A stretch of 64,000 nt of DNA, taken from contig NZ_FOTM01000004.1 of assembly GCF_900114565.1 (NCBI RefSeq), positions 95,268 through 159,267 on the forward strand, given 5' to 3'. Numbering within the stretch: position 1 is the first letter of the stretch; the number at the start of each line of letters is the position of its first letter. Made by a program: the position numbers and the translations under genes. Source of the stretch: Leifsonia sp. CL147. GTDB taxonomy: Bacteria > Actinomycetota > Actinomycetes > Actinomycetales > Microbacteriaceae. Shown piece by piece: positions 1 to 9,323 of the stretch. The notes under the pieces were generated by a model. That model ran no database searches. It saw only the letters and a program-made list of their open reading frames with translations, and had not been told where the DNA came from.

Positions 1-1258
1 CGGAGATCACGAGCCGATCCGAGAGGAGCACCGCGAGTCCGACGACGAGGCAGAGGAACAGCGGAAGAGCGTAGCGACCCTGCCAGATGATGCCGCCGCC
101 GGTGATGTAGACCCCCTGGACGATCGGGGGGAGCAGGACGAACGACGCGAGGAGGAGTCCGGCGAGCAGCAGCGCACGCGAGCGCAGCAGCACGAAGGCT
201 GCGAGCAGGAGTGCTCCGATAAGGGCCGACCACACGAAGAACACCTCGGGCGGGGCCGGGGTGTCCAGCCAGCCGAAGATCCCGATGACCCCGTGCGCAT
301 ACTCGACCGTGCGCTCGAGCGTGATGAAGAAGCCGCTGAACGGATTCGTCCCGACCCCGGCGTACCGCTGCGGGGTGGAATCGGGATGGTCGACAGCGTT
401 CAGGAGGGAGTTGGTCCCCAGGGTCCACGCCATCGCGGCGACGGTTCCGAGGGCGACGACCGCCGCGGTCACGATCACCGCCCGTCGCCGGAACAGTGCC
501 GCCAGCTCCTGACGGCCGACGAGCATCAGGGGCAGCGCGACGGCGACGAGGACCCAGAGCGGAGACAGCCCCCGCGCGTTGACCGCGATGAAGCCGGAGA
601 CCGCCACGGCGACGGCCTGCTGCGCGATGGGCGCGTCCTTCGCGCCGCGGACGATCGCCAGCATCCCGGCGAAGACCGCCAGGGTCGCGGTGGCCTCCAG
701 GCCGTTCGGGTTGACGGACGCATCCAGGAAGAGCAGGAGCGGCGTGACCGCGACCGCGAAGCCGAGCACGACGAGGGGCGATCCCTCCCGGCGCCAGAGG
801 AGCGCGAGTGCGAGCGCGGCGAAGAGCGATGTCAGAACGCCGCTGACGATCCGCATCGCGTAGATGCCGGCGTCGTTCGAGAAGAGGAGGCTGGGCCAGC
901 CGACCGCGTAGTAGTACAGCGGGTTGTAGAGGCCGGCCGTGGTGGGGGCGGTGGTCGTCGCGCCCGGGTCGCGGTCGGCGACGTGGGAGCAGTCCGCGGT
1001 CACCCCGGGATGGAAGGCGTAGCAGGTCTCGCTCTGCGTGTCCGCGATGTATCGCGGGACAGTCACGACATGGCCCTTCGGCGAGGGCGTCCCGATCAGC
1101 TGACCCCGGACGACGCTGGCCGCACGGATGATGTGGGCCGGTTCGTCCGGCGAGGCCGCGATCGGGGTGGCCAGCGCCCACACCGCCGACAGCGCAGAGA
1201 GGAGGGCCCACGTCACCAGGAGCACACGGCGAGGAGACCACGGTGCCCGCAGCGACAC
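1..1258 (-). CDS. DUF2142-type polytopic membrane protein (partial, 3' end outside window)
   Basis: I translated this frame by hand. It opens at a GTG four bases after the stop of the DUF2304 gene and stays open to the window edge, so the C-terminus is missing. The N-terminus has one hydrophobic segment (VLLVTWALLSALSAVWALA), then an extracytoplasmic stretch with ASPDEPAHIIRAA, which matches the SPDE(D/P)xH signature of DUF2142 proteins, then many hydrophobic segments. It resembles the product at 3390-4994, so the operon carries two paralogues. DUF2142 proteins are multi-span proteins found in surface-glycan clusters and are thought to act as GT-C-like glycosyltransferases. The substrate is unknown. 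It is the last visible gene of a minus-strand operon. Confidence 0.8.
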   Translation of the reverse strand, partial: MSLRAPWSPRRVLLVTWALLSALSAVWALATPIAASPDEPAHIIRAASVVRGQLIGTPSPKGHVVTVPRYIADTQSETCYAFHPGVTADCSHVADRDPGATTTAPTTAGLYNPLYYYAVGWPSLLFSNDAGIYAMRIVSGVLTSLFAALALALLWRREGSPLVVLGFAVAVTPLLLFLDASVNPNGLEATATLAVFAGMLAIVRGAKDAPIAQQAVAVAVSGFIAVNARGLSPLWVLVAVALPLMLVGRQELAALFRRRAVIVTAAVVALGTVAAMAWTLGTNSLLNAVDHPDSTPQRYAGVGTNPFSGFFITLERTVEYAHGVIGIFGWLDTPAPPEVFFVWSALIGALLLAAFVLLRSRALLLAGLLLASFVLLPPIVQGVYITGGGIIWQGRYALPLFLCLVVGLAVLLSDRLVIS

Positions 1259-1261
1259 CGG

Positions 1262-1639
1262 CTAGTCCTTCCCGTCGGTCAGCGCGGCCACATGATCCTT
1301 CAGCTGCTCGACCTCCAGTTGCAGGATCGCGTGCCGTTCGGCCAAGGTCCGTGTCTTGCTCTCCAGCTGGGTCAGTTCCGAGCTGTGCTGGATGCAGACC
1401 AGGAACAGCACCGCGATGCTGACGAAGAACACCAGGTTGACCGGGAGACCGACCCCGAGGAGCTCGGACAGCCAGTTCAGGATCTGGGGGAAGACGCCGA
1501 TGATCAGCGCGAGGGTGCCGGCGATCAGCCACCAGATGGCGTGCCGTTCGCGCATCCGCCCGCGCCGGAGCATTTCGATGACGACGGCGAGGGTGACGAG
1601 CGCCGCGACGATGCCGAAGATGTAGCTGAGCAGTGACAT
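1262..1639 (-). CDS. DUF2304 family small membrane protein
   Basis: This 125-residue protein has three hydrophobic segments: YIFGIVAALVTLAVVIEML, a second around HAIWWLIAGTLALIIGVF, and a third around LPVNLVFFVSIAVLFLVCI. A coiled-coil-like polar tail follows, rich in Leu and Glu (residues about 90-120). That layout is typical of DUF2304. DUF2304 genes commonly follow a dolichol-phosphate-mannose-synthase-like glycosyltransferase, as here: the ATG lies two bases after the stop of the upstream glycosyltransferase. The protein probably anchors or assists that enzyme, by analogy with GtrA-type partners. This role is inferred from context only. Confidence 0.85.
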   Translation of the reverse strand: MSLLSYIFGIVAALVTLAVVIEMLRRGRMRERHAIWWLIAGTLALIIGVFPQILNWLSELLGVGLPVNLVFFVSIAVLFLVCIQHSSELTQLESKTRTLAERHAILQLEVEQLKDHVAALTDGKD

Positions 1640-1641
1640 GG

Positions 1642-2376
1642 TCAGGCGATGGCCGTTTCGGTGATGGCGTGCCGCGGGCGGATCACCGCGACGACGAGAG
1701 CAAGGAAGGCGCGGGCGAGGTACACGGCGGACTTGAACGGGTTGTGGCTGGGAGTGCCCGTGGTGCGGGGCCGCATCGAGACCGGGGTCTGACTGACCTT
1801 CAGCTGCGCACGGGCCGCGATGACCAGGGCCTCGACCGTGTCGCCCAGGTACTCGGCCGGGTAGGCGCGGGCGAAGAGCTCGACGGCACGGGGGCCGTTC
1901 GCCTTGAAGCCGCTGGTGGTGTCGTTCAGCTTCGTTCCGGTGATCCGGCTGAGCACCACCGAGAGCAGGCGCATCGCCCACTTGCGGGGACCGCGGACCT
2001 CGTACTGACCCTCGCCGGAGAAGCGGGCGCCGATCGCGATGTCGGAGTCGGCGAGCGCCTCGAGGAGCGAGGGGACGGCGGCCGGGTCGTGCTGACCATC
2101 CGAGTCGATCTGCACGACCACGTCGTATCCGTTGGACAGCGCGTACTGGAAGCCGAGCCGCATGGCGCCGCCGACCCCCATGTTGAACGGGAGGCGCGCC
2201 ACGAGGGCACCGGCGTCGTGCGCGCGCCGCGCCGTCGCATCCAATGACCCGTCGTCGACGACCAGCACCGCGGTCCCCGGGAGCTTCTCGTGGACCTCGG
2301 CGACGACCGCGGCGACCGACGCCTCCTCGTTGTAGGCGGGCATGACGATGAGTGTCCGCGCGAGGGACGGTGGCAT
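1642..2376 (-). CDS. Family 2 glycosyltransferase, dolichol-phosphate-mannose-synthase-like
   Basis: GT-A fold enzyme of 244 residues. It opens with VMPAYNEEASVAAVV, followed by VLVVDDGSLDATARRA and the metal-binding QIDSDGQHDP (DxD-type) motif. There is no long C-terminal membrane domain. The family transfers a sugar from a nucleotide sugar to a polyprenyl phosphate or growing glycan at the cytoplasmic membrane face. I chose the ATG at 2376 because AAGGTGAG lies just upstream. An in-frame ATG at 2421 would overlap the upstream stop (ATGA) but has no ribosome site. It is paired with DUF2304 downstream, so it probably makes a lipid-linked sugar for surface glycan assembly. Confidence 0.85.
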   Translation of the reverse strand: MPPSLARTLIVMPAYNEEASVAAVVAEVHEKLPGTAVLVVDDGSLDATARRAHDAGALVARLPFNMGVGGAMRLGFQYALSNGYDVVVQIDSDGQHDPAAVPSLLEALADSDIAIGARFSGEGQYEVRGPRKWAMRLLSVVLSRITGTKLNDTTSGFKANGPRAVELFARAYPAEYLGDTVEALVIAARAQLKVSQTPVSMRPRTTGTPSHNPFKSAVYLARAFLALVVAVIRPRHAITETAIA

Positions 2377-2417
2377 GGCACTCACCTTACTGGATCGCGT
2401 TCCGTCTGCTCCGGTGC

Positions 2418-3317
2418 TCATCGGACCGTCCGATTGGTGAAGACATGGCGCAGCAGCGAGCTGCTCCCGTCGCGGTCGCCGACGCGCAGCGCCCGGGGGA
2501 GCTTCGTCGCAGCGTTCAGCCGGCTGGTCACATGCCGGCGCGCCGCGCGGGCCGCATGGTGCCATCCCATCGCCTCCATGTCGCCGGCGACGTTCTGGAA
2601 GAAGCGGCGCTCCTCATCGAAGCGGCCGCCGTAGCGGGCCGTCGCCGAGGACACGCTGGCCTCGTGCCGGCGGTAGCGGAACGTCCGCTCCGGCAGCAGC
2701 GCCATCGTGCCGCCCCCGGCGATGATCGTCAGCTGGAGGGCGAGGTCGAGGACGATCTCGTAGTCCGGGTCGAAGCCCTCGGCCTGGCGGACGGCCTCCG
2801 TGCGCCAGCAGATCGACGGGAAGTAGGTCCAGTTCCCGCGCAGCAGGCTGACGGCCAGCGGCTCGCCGCGCAGGATGACCGGCTGCGGGCTGGAGGGACG
2901 CGACCAGCGCTTCACCCGGTCGGCGAGCGGGAGGATGTCGTTCCCGCGATCGGAGATGACGCTCACCGCCGGCTGGAAGTACGACGTGCCCGGGAAGCGC
3001 TCGATGGCGGCGCGCATCTGGGCGATGTAGCCGGGTTCCAGCACGTCGTCGCATCCCATCAGGACGAAGTGCTCGCTCTCCACCAGATCGAGGGACCGCG
3101 AGAAGTTGCCGCTCACGCCGAGGTTCGTCTCGTTGAGCAGGTACTGCACGCGCGGGTCGCCGAGGCCTCGCACCCACTCGCCGGGCGCGCGGTCCGGGTA
3201 CTGGTCGTCGATGACCACGAGGCGCCAGTCCGGGTCGGTCTGCGCAAGCGCACTGCTCACGGCGGCGCGGAGCTGATCCGGGTCGCCGTAGAACGGCATC
3301 ATGATGTCGATGGTCAC
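2418..3317 (-). CDS. Family 2 glycosyltransferase
   Basis: A 299-residue soluble GT-A enzyme with GTG start. The N-terminus has DIMMPFYGDPDQLRAAV, then LVVIDDQYPD and the metal-site motif VLMGCDDVLEPG near residue 95. The central region contains FDPDYEIVLDLAL, an acidic motif common in acceptor-binding loops. There is no signal peptide or membrane span. It sits between a DUF2142 gene and the DPM-like glycosyltransferase on the same strand, and its stop almost touches the next gene. It likely adds one sugar to the surface polysaccharide made by this operon. The donor and acceptor cannot be told from the sequence. Confidence 0.85.
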   Translation of the reverse strand: MTIDIMMPFYGDPDQLRAAVSSALAQTDPDWRLVVIDDQYPDRAPGEWVRGLGDPRVQYLLNETNLGVSGNFSRSLDLVESEHFVLMGCDDVLEPGYIAQMRAAIERFPGTSYFQPAVSVISDRGNDILPLADRVKRWSRPSSPQPVILRGEPLAVSLLRGNWTYFPSICWRTEAVRQAEGFDPDYEIVLDLALQLTIIAGGGTMALLPERTFRYRRHEASVSSATARYGGRFDEERRFFQNVAGDMEAMGWHHAARAARRHVTSRLNAATKLPRALRVGDRDGSSSLLRHVFTNRTVR

Positions 3318-3389
3318 GTGGGGAGAAGGCCTTCGTCGGGTGGGTACCTGGCTCGGTCCGTACTATCTTCGCACGGGCGCCAGCGGGTC

Positions 3390-4994
3390 TCAGGCGAGGG
3401 TGCGGCGCCGGTTCAGGCCGAAGGTGCCGACCGGCCACGCCACGACCGCCGCCGCGGCGAGCATGGCGAAGAAGGCGAACGAGCCGATGATCCAGACCCA
3501 GATCGGGCCGAACGGGAGCGCCCACCACCACGTGTCCCCGGCGTCGAGGTTGAGGCCCTGCGCGAGGGTGCCGGTGACATAGCGCCGGAGGTTCGTGAAC
3601 AGCGCGACGTGGTTCGCGAGCCACAGGCCGCCGACGATGAGGATGAGCTGGAAGCCGGACAGCCCGAGGCCCAGGCGCCGGATGCCCCAGAGGCAGACGC
3701 CCACGAAGAGGAGGATGAGCGGGTAGATGTAGCGCGGCTGCACGCCGGTTCCTACCATGACCCGGTCGTGGACGAGGACGTAGAGCGGCACGGCCACCAG
3801 CGCCATCCCCACGAGCCCGACGGCAAGCGCCTTGCGCAGCGGCGCCTTCCGCAGAGCGCCGAAGGCCACACCCGCGACGAGGGTCGTCGACGGCATCCAG
3901 ACGATGCCGGGCATCAGGGTGTCGAGCCAGCCCAGCCCCCAGGTCCCGAGGGTGCCCACCCAGAGCGTGGGGAGCTGGAGCAGGTTGCCGACCGCGAGCG
4001 CTAGCGTCTGATGACCGGACAAGGGCGTTGCGGTCTCCGGGTTGATGACGCCGCCCTGGCTGCCGGTCAGGAAGAAGATCACGCACACGATGGCCAGGAC
4101 GAGCGTGAGGATGGAGCGCATCCAGAAGGAACGGGTGCGCTCGGCCTTGAGCAGAGCGACGACGATCATGGCGAGCACCGAGTAGGTGGCCGCATCCGAG
4201 CGGGCGCCCGCCCCCATGACGGTGGCGACCGTCGCGAGGGCGCCGAGAGCGATGGTCCGTCCCCGGGTCTCGGCCTCGTAGAACCCGACCAGGCACAGCC
4301 ACAGGGTCACGGCCGAGGTCGCCGCCCATCCGGAGGGGTTCACGCTCGGGATGATGAACATCCCGAACGGGACCAGCGCGATGATCCCGCCCCACAGCAC
4401 GAGCGGTCTCCGCCGTGGCGACAGCAGGAGGAAGAGCGCGGTCAGGAGGCCGACGAAGAGCAGGGCATTGAAGGCGCGCATCGCCAGCACGGACGTCGCC
4501 GTGTGGTGGCTGACGAAGACGCTCATCGTGACATAGAACACCGGCGGGTAGCCGTGGTCGTTGAAGGTGCCCCGCTTCGACGCCTCGAGCTTCTGCGTTC
4601 CCGCCGCAGGGCAGGCCCCGCTCTTCTGGGTGTTGAACGCGTAGCACTTGGCGGCTTTGGTGACCGCCGCGGGGACCAGCTTCACCCCGGGATCGGCGGT
4701 CGACTCGCAGAAGCCCGCCCGGTCACCCTGTGCACACCAGATGCTGCCCAGATGGTAGTCCTCGTCCGGGCTCGCGCCGACGGGCGAGGCGAAGGCCCAG
4801 GAGAGCAGTGCCACCAGCAGCATCACCGGGATGAGCGCGGCGAAGACCGTCCGCCCTCGGCTGAGCCCGAGGAGTCCGGGACGGGGCGCCCGGGCCGGGC
4901 GGCCGTCGCTCGTGCCCGTCGCGTTCACGTCTGCTGCCGAGTCCGCGGGTCGGGCGTCGTTCACGTCGGCCGAATCCATTTCGGTCGCCGCCAT
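3390..4994 (-). CDS. DUF2142 family polytopic membrane protein
   Basis: A 534-residue protein. The first 45 residues are cytoplasmic and polar. A membrane segment follows (TVFAALIPVMLLVALLSWAF), then SPVGASPDEDYHLGSIWC, the DUF2142 hallmark. The outer loop before the second span holds several cysteines. About ten more hydrophobic segments follow, including VGVCLWGIRRLGLG and a final pair ending near residue 525. The start was placed at ATG 4994 because the upstream in-frame extension is not membrane-like and overlaps the divergent promoter region. It is first in the minus-strand glycan operon. Its exact transfer reaction is not known. Confidence 0.8.
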   Translation of the reverse strand: MAATEMDSADVNDARPADSAADVNATGTSDGRPARAPRPGLLGLSRGRTVFAALIPVMLLVALLSWAFASPVGASPDEDYHLGSIWCAQGDRAGFCESTADPGVKLVPAAVTKAAKCYAFNTQKSGACPAAGTQKLEASKRGTFNDHGYPPVFYVTMSVFVSHHTATSVLAMRAFNALLFVGLLTALFLLLSPRRRPLVLWGGIIALVPFGMFIIPSVNPSGWAATSAVTLWLCLVGFYEAETRGRTIALGALATVATVMGAGARSDAATYSVLAMIVVALLKAERTRSFWMRSILTLVLAIVCVIFFLTGSQGGVINPETATPLSGHQTLALAVGNLLQLPTLWVGTLGTWGLGWLDTLMPGIVWMPSTTLVAGVAFGALRKAPLRKALAVGLVGMALVAVPLYVLVHDRVMVGTGVQPRYIYPLILLFVGVCLWGIRRLGLGLSGFQLILIVGGLWLANHVALFTNLRRYVTGTLAQGLNLDAGDTWWWALPFGPIWVWIIGSFAFFAMLAAAAVVAWPVGTFGLNRRRTLA

Positions 4995-5200
4995 CAGCGT
5001 CCCGCCTCTGCGCGGGTGTCCGCACCGCCCCGATCGGCGAACACGATGGCATCGGCGGCGACGAACGTCACGTGGTGGTCCTCTCGAGCTGGATGGCGCC
5101 CATCCGGATGCGGCGTCTGCAGTCGAAAATACCAGTTCCGGGGCCGCGTGGCAGCCGGACGGCCCGCCGTCCACGGTCTCCCCGGCTGCCGCATGGTTGA

Positions 5201-6574
5201 ATGCACCTCACGGGCGATCAGCCTGAGATCCGTTCCCCGGAGGCACCCATCACCAGCTACGAACCCCTCAACGAGCCGCTGCCCGCGCGCGCCGACGGCG
5301 AAGTCCGCACCCGGAGCGCGCGATCCTCGGTCGCGCTGATCCTCGGGGCGACGGTCGTGTCGGGACTGAGCGGCTACGTGGTCACCTGGCGAGTCTTCAC
5401 CGCGAGTGGAGCGGCGGGCTACGCCGTGTTCTCCGTGTTCTGGTCCGCCCTCTTCCTCGTCGTCGGGGTGCTGTTCGGCGTCCAGCAGGAGGCGACCCGG
5501 GCGGTCGCGCAGAGCGACCCGATCGCCGAGCCGGGAGATCGAGGCGGGCGCCGGTCCTCCGTCTGGCTGTTCGCCGCGGTCCTGGCCGTCCTCGTCGCTG
5601 TGGCCGTGCTTCTCACCGCACTGCTGTGGGCGGTGCCGGCGCTCGGGCGCGAGCAGGCCGGGCTCTCGATCTTCGTGGCGGTGGGCGCGGGGCTCAACTG
5701 CCTGGTGGCGGCCGGCTCCGGTGTGATGGCGGGGAGCGGGATGTGGCGGCAGCTCGCCGGCGTGGTCGCGCTCGACGGCATCCTGCGCGTCGCCTTCGTA
5801 CTGCTCGCGCTCGCGCTGACCACCCAATCCTGGGCGCTCGCGCTCGCGGTCATCCTGCCGTTCCCGCTCGCGCTCGGTGCCGTCATCCTGACCGCTCCGC
5901 GCGCGCTCCTGCGCCGGGCACTCGTCCCCGAGCGGATGCGGACGCTGGCGTCGAACACGCTGCGCACGATGATCGCGGCCTCGGCGACGGCGATCCTGAT
6001 CAACGGCTTCCCGCTCATCCTGTCGTTCTTCGCGAATCCGTCCGGGCATCGGGAGCTCGGCTCCCTCGTGCTCGGCGTGACCCTGACGCGAGCGCCCATC
6101 CTGGTCCCGCTGATGGCGCTGTCGAGCTTCCTGGTCAGCCAGTTCGCACGCATGCCGCAGGGCGCGAGCCGGTTCGCGCTCCGGCTCTCGGCGCTCATCG
6201 CCGCGGTCGTCGCGGTCCTCTGCCTGTGCGCCTGGGCTTTCGGGGTCCCGGTCGTCGTCGCGGTGTTCGGCGGGCAGTTCGACCTCGACGCCGGCACGCT
6301 CACCGCGCTCGTCGCCTCCTCGGGGATGATCGGGGTGCTCTGCGTGACCGGCGCGGCGGTCCTCGCCCGCAACCTCCACGGCGGCTACGCGATCGGCTGG
6401 GTGGCTGCGTCCGTCGTGACCATCGCGCTGCTCTTCCTTCCGTTGCCGCTGCAGCCGCGCGCAGCGCTGGCGCTGGCCGCAGGACCCGCGGTGGGCATCG
6501 CCGTGCACCTCTGGTGGCTGCGCGCGCGGAGCACGCGGAGCGCCGGCGTCCTCACCGAGGCCGCTCCGCGGTGA
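5201..6574 (+). CDS. Polysaccharide flippase-like membrane protein (MOP/Wzx type)
   Basis: A 457-residue protein with about 12 hydrophobic segments in the spacing of the MOP exporter superfamily. The first (VALILGATVVSGLSGYVVTW) is followed by the family-typical V(F)xxxGxxGYAVFSVFWSALF. Polar loops are short, and the C-terminal residues are Arg-rich. It is divergent from the glycan operon at 1-4994 and convergent with the two O-antigen-ligase-like genes, so the three groups form one surface polysaccharide locus. The inferred role is moving lipid-linked repeat units across the membrane. The start at 5201 is the first ATG, and no strong ribosome site is visible. Confidence 0.75.
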   Translation: MHLTGDQPEIRSPEAPITSYEPLNEPLPARADGEVRTRSARSSVALILGATVVSGLSGYVVTWRVFTASGAAGYAVFSVFWSALFLVVGVLFGVQQEATRAVAQSDPIAEPGDRGGRRSSVWLFAAVLAVLVAVAVLLTALLWAVPALGREQAGLSIFVAVGAGLNCLVAAGSGVMAGSGMWRQLAGVVALDGILRVAFVLLALALTTQSWALALAVILPFPLALGAVILTAPRALLRRALVPERMRTLASNTLRTMIAASATAILINGFPLILSFFANPSGHRELGSLVLGVTLTRAPILVPLMALSSFLVSQFARMPQGASRFALRLSALIAAVVAVLCLCAWAFGVPVVVAVFGGQFDLDAGTLTALVASSGMIGVLCVTGAAVLARNLHGGYAIGWVAASVVTIALLFLPLPLQPRAALALAAGPAVGIAVHLWWLRARSTRSAGVLTEAAPR

Positions 6575-6577
6575 CCG

Positions 6578-7867
6578 TCAGCTCGGTTCGCGGTGCGGCA
6601 GCCGCAGCCTCCAGCTCATGCCCTGCGACGCCTTCACCGTGCAGATGATCAGCAGCATCCATCCCGCCTCGACGAGGATCGAGCTCTCGAAGACGCTGGT
6701 GACGAGCAGCGCGACGAGCACGAGCGGAGCCCAGGCGTAGACGACGCTGCGGCGGTTGGAGGCGAGCAGCCACGACCGCGTGAAGGCGAGCCCGATCAGG
6801 GCGACGAACAGCAGCAGGCCGATGATCCCGACCTGGAGGTACACGTCGAGGTAGGCGTTCAGTCCGTCGGAGTGGTACACGCCGGTGTTGTCCTGGATGG
6901 CAGTGAACGGGTAGAGGTCCGTGGGCCACGAGCCGACCCAGCCCCAGCCGATCGACTGCTGGACCGGGATGAGCTGCCAGATCTGGAGCCACAGCTGGTA
7001 GCGCACCTGGAAGTCGGCGCGGGCGTTCAGCAGGTCGATCACCCGCGTGCGGTAGATGTACGCGACGACGAGCACGGCGACCGTCAGGATCGCGAGACCC
7101 CACTGGAAGTAGGGCCGTTGCTGCGTCGTGGCCTTCCGCAGAAGGTAGAGCGCGAGGGTCGCCAGCCCGACGACGACCGAGACCGCGGCGATCACGGGGG
7201 AGTGGGCGAACAGGATGCAGAGCCCGGCCAGGATGATCGAGTACGTCGCGACCGGCGGCCGCACCGAGCGCGTCCGCAGCTCGACCAGGAAGGTGACGAA
7301 CGCGATCAGGGCCACGATGCTCAGCTGGTTGCGGGTGCCGAACAGTCCCTGGATCGGTCCTCCGACCGCGAGGTTGCCCTGGATGCCCAGGAACCGCATC
7401 GGCGCGTCGAGCAGCAGGCCGCTCAGCACCTCCAGCGCCAGCGACAGGGTGAGCAGGAACCGCAGCGCGTCACCGACGACGCGGACGATCTGGATGGCGT
7501 CGCGGACGAGGGCGATGTACACCGCCAGGAACGCGAAGATCAACTGGTAGATCACCCCGGCGAAGGATGCCCACTGGTACTGGCTCCACAGGATCGAGGC
7601 CGCGCACCACCCGACGAACAGCAGCGCCGAGATGGGCAGCAGCCCGTGCCATTCGATGAGTCGCCACTGCGCCGCGAAGGACAGGGCGGCGAGCACCACG
7701 AGGACGGCGAGGGCGCCGATCAGCCCCGGCCATCCGATCAGCCCGCGGATCGCGTGCGTCGAGAAACCGGTGATCACCGCCAGGAGGGCGAGGGTCGAGG
7801 TGAAACGGGCAGACCCCAGGAACTCGGTCACCGCGGGCGGCACCAGGGTCCGTGGGGGCGTTGCCAT
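6578..7867 (-). CDS. O-antigen ligase / Wzy-like polymerase, copy 1
   Basis: About 429 residues with 10-12 hydrophobic segments. A large periplasmic-type loop near residues 285-330 contains QSIGWGWVGSWPTDLYPF and HSDGLNAYLDVYLQVGIIG. The motif GWGWxG...(H)NxYLDxxLQxGixG is the recognisable part of the Wzy_C/O-antigen-ligase family, which joins or transfers glycan chains at the outer face of the membrane. I chose ATG 7867; a GTG two codons upstream (7873) is also possible. It lies 21 bases after the stop of copy 2 on the same strand, so the two are probably co-transcribed. Its stop is three bases from the end of the converging flippase gene. Confidence 0.8.
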   Translation of the reverse strand: MATPPRTLVPPAVTEFLGSARFTSTLALLAVITGFSTHAIRGLIGWPGLIGALAVLVVLAALSFAAQWRLIEWHGLLPISALLFVGWCAASILWSQYQWASFAGVIYQLIFAFLAVYIALVRDAIQIVRVVGDALRFLLTLSLALEVLSGLLLDAPMRFLGIQGNLAVGGPIQGLFGTRNQLSIVALIAFVTFLVELRTRSVRPPVATYSIILAGLCILFAHSPVIAAVSVVVGLATLALYLLRKATTQQRPYFQWGLAILTVAVLVVAYIYRTRVIDLLNARADFQVRYQLWLQIWQLIPVQQSIGWGWVGSWPTDLYPFTAIQDNTGVYHSDGLNAYLDVYLQVGIIGLLLFVALIGLAFTRSWLLASNRRSVVYAWAPLVLVALLVTSVFESSILVEAGWMLLIICTVKASQGMSWRLRLPHREPS

Positions 7868-7888
7868 GTTCACAGACTACGGGTGCGG

Positions 7889-9271
7889 CTACGGCGCGGT
7901 CCGTTTGGTGGCCACAGCGAGGGCGACCAGGAGCGCCCAGCCTCCCTCGATGAGGATGCGGCTCTCGGCGAAGCTCTGCGCGATCAGCGCGGCCATCAGC
8001 AGCAGCGGCAGAAGGGCGATGGCCCGATACGGCTGGTCGTCCGCGACCGTGAAGCGCGGACGGTCGACCGCGAGGAACCAGGCGCGCCCCAGCGTGGTCA
8101 GCACCAGCAGCACGAACACGACGAGACCGGCGATGCCGAGCTGCAGCCAGACATCCAGCCAGGCGTTGTGGGCCTGCAGGTACTCGACGCCGCCTCGTGT
8201 CGCGAGGCCCTTGAAGGGCTTCACCCACGGCGCCCAGTAGCTGACCCATCCCCAGCCGGCCACCGGACGCTGCTGCGCCAGCCCGATCACGGCCTGCCAG
8301 ATGTCGAGCCGGCCGGTGAGGTCCTCGCTCTTGCCGAACAGGGCCGGGATGCGCGAGGCGAAGACCGAGATGAGGACGATGCCCGCGGCGAGGAGGGCGA
8401 ACGCCGTGACATACACCGGGGTGCGACGCGCGGGGCCGGCCCGCCGCATCCAGAGGGCGAAGCCCAGCACGACCGCCGTGACGAGTGCTGCGGCGATGAC
8501 CGTGGCCGATCGGGTCAGCGCGAGGGCGAGCGCCGCGAGGACGAGCCACGTGATCGCGGACCCGCGGCGCACGGTGCGGTCGGCGAGCTGGATGCCGAAC
8601 ACGATCAGCGACAGGAGCGCGATCATGGCCAGCAGGTTGCTGTTGCCGAGGATGCCCTGGATCGGGCCGCCGTGGAACAGCAGGTCGCGGCTCCAGTAGA
8701 ACGCAGAGGGGAGATGACCCGCGGGCACCGGCTGGGCCGGGGTGAGCGGGAGGACCGGATGCCGGACGATCGCCGCGACCACGAGCTCGAAGAGGAGCGA
8801 CAGCCCCAGGATCCAGCGGAACGCGTTGCCCAGCGCGCTCAGCAGCCCCGGCCAGCCGAGCCGGAGCCCGAGGAAGAGCCCGCCCAGGGTGGTCGCCAGC
8901 TGGGCGATCACGCCGAGTGCGCTCGCACCCGGGTAGTCCGACCAGGCGATGGAGACGATGGCCAGCGCCAGGAACACCACGAGCGTCTTCGGCGTGCTCC
9001 GCCAGCGGAACCGGGGACGCGAGCGGACGACGACCACGCCGACCACGACCGTCAGCACACCGACGAGCACGAAGTAGCCCGGCCAGCTGATGAGGTTGCG
9101 CCAGAAGTCGCCGGCGAACAGCGTGAACAGCGCGAAGGACGCGAGGACCGCCTCCGCCGTCCCCGTCGTGGTCCGTACCGCGGCGACGCGGGCCGGATCC
9201 ACTCCGGAACGGCGGGGCGCAGGGCGCGCGGCCCGGGGTCGGGCGGGGGGCGGGACGCGCGGGGTTGTCAC
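7889..9271 (-). CDS. O-antigen ligase / Wzy-like polymerase, copy 2
   Basis: A 460-residue paralogue of the downstream gene. It has a Pro/Arg-rich cytoplasmic N-terminus (residues 1-30), about 11 hydrophobic segments, and the same loop signature: RPVAGWGWVSYWAPW, then EYLQAHNAWLDVWLQLGIAGL. It starts at a GTG, and no good ribosome site is seen. Two ligase-like proteins in tandem suggest either two glycans or one polymerase plus one ligase. The sequence cannot distinguish these. The gene upstream on the same strand is manA, whose mannose products feed such glycans, but a 52-base gap separates them. Confidence 0.8.
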   Translation of the reverse strand: MTTPRVPPPARPRAARPAPRRSGVDPARVAAVRTTTGTAEAVLASFALFTLFAGDFWRNLISWPGYFVLVGVLTVVVGVVVVRSRPRFRWRSTPKTLVVFLALAIVSIAWSDYPGASALGVIAQLATTLGGLFLGLRLGWPGLLSALGNAFRWILGLSLLFELVVAAIVRHPVLPLTPAQPVPAGHLPSAFYWSRDLLFHGGPIQGILGNSNLLAMIALLSLIVFGIQLADRTVRRGSAITWLVLAALALALTRSATVIAAALVTAVVLGFALWMRRAGPARRTPVYVTAFALLAAGIVLISVFASRIPALFGKSEDLTGRLDIWQAVIGLAQQRPVAGWGWVSYWAPWVKPFKGLATRGGVEYLQAHNAWLDVWLQLGIAGLVVFVLLVLTTLGRAWFLAVDRPRFTVADDQPYRAIALLPLLLMAALIAQSFAESRILIEGGWALLVALAVATKRTAP

Positions 9272-9323
9272 TTCGGCAGGATAACGGACGGGTCGGTGGG
9301 CGGGCGCCGCGCGCCGTGCGCGT

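Noticed and set aside
293..1636. A 447-residue plus-strand frame
   Set aside because: It is the antisense shadow of the DUF2142 and DUF2304 genes; the composition is Arg/Asp/Gly-rich without domains.
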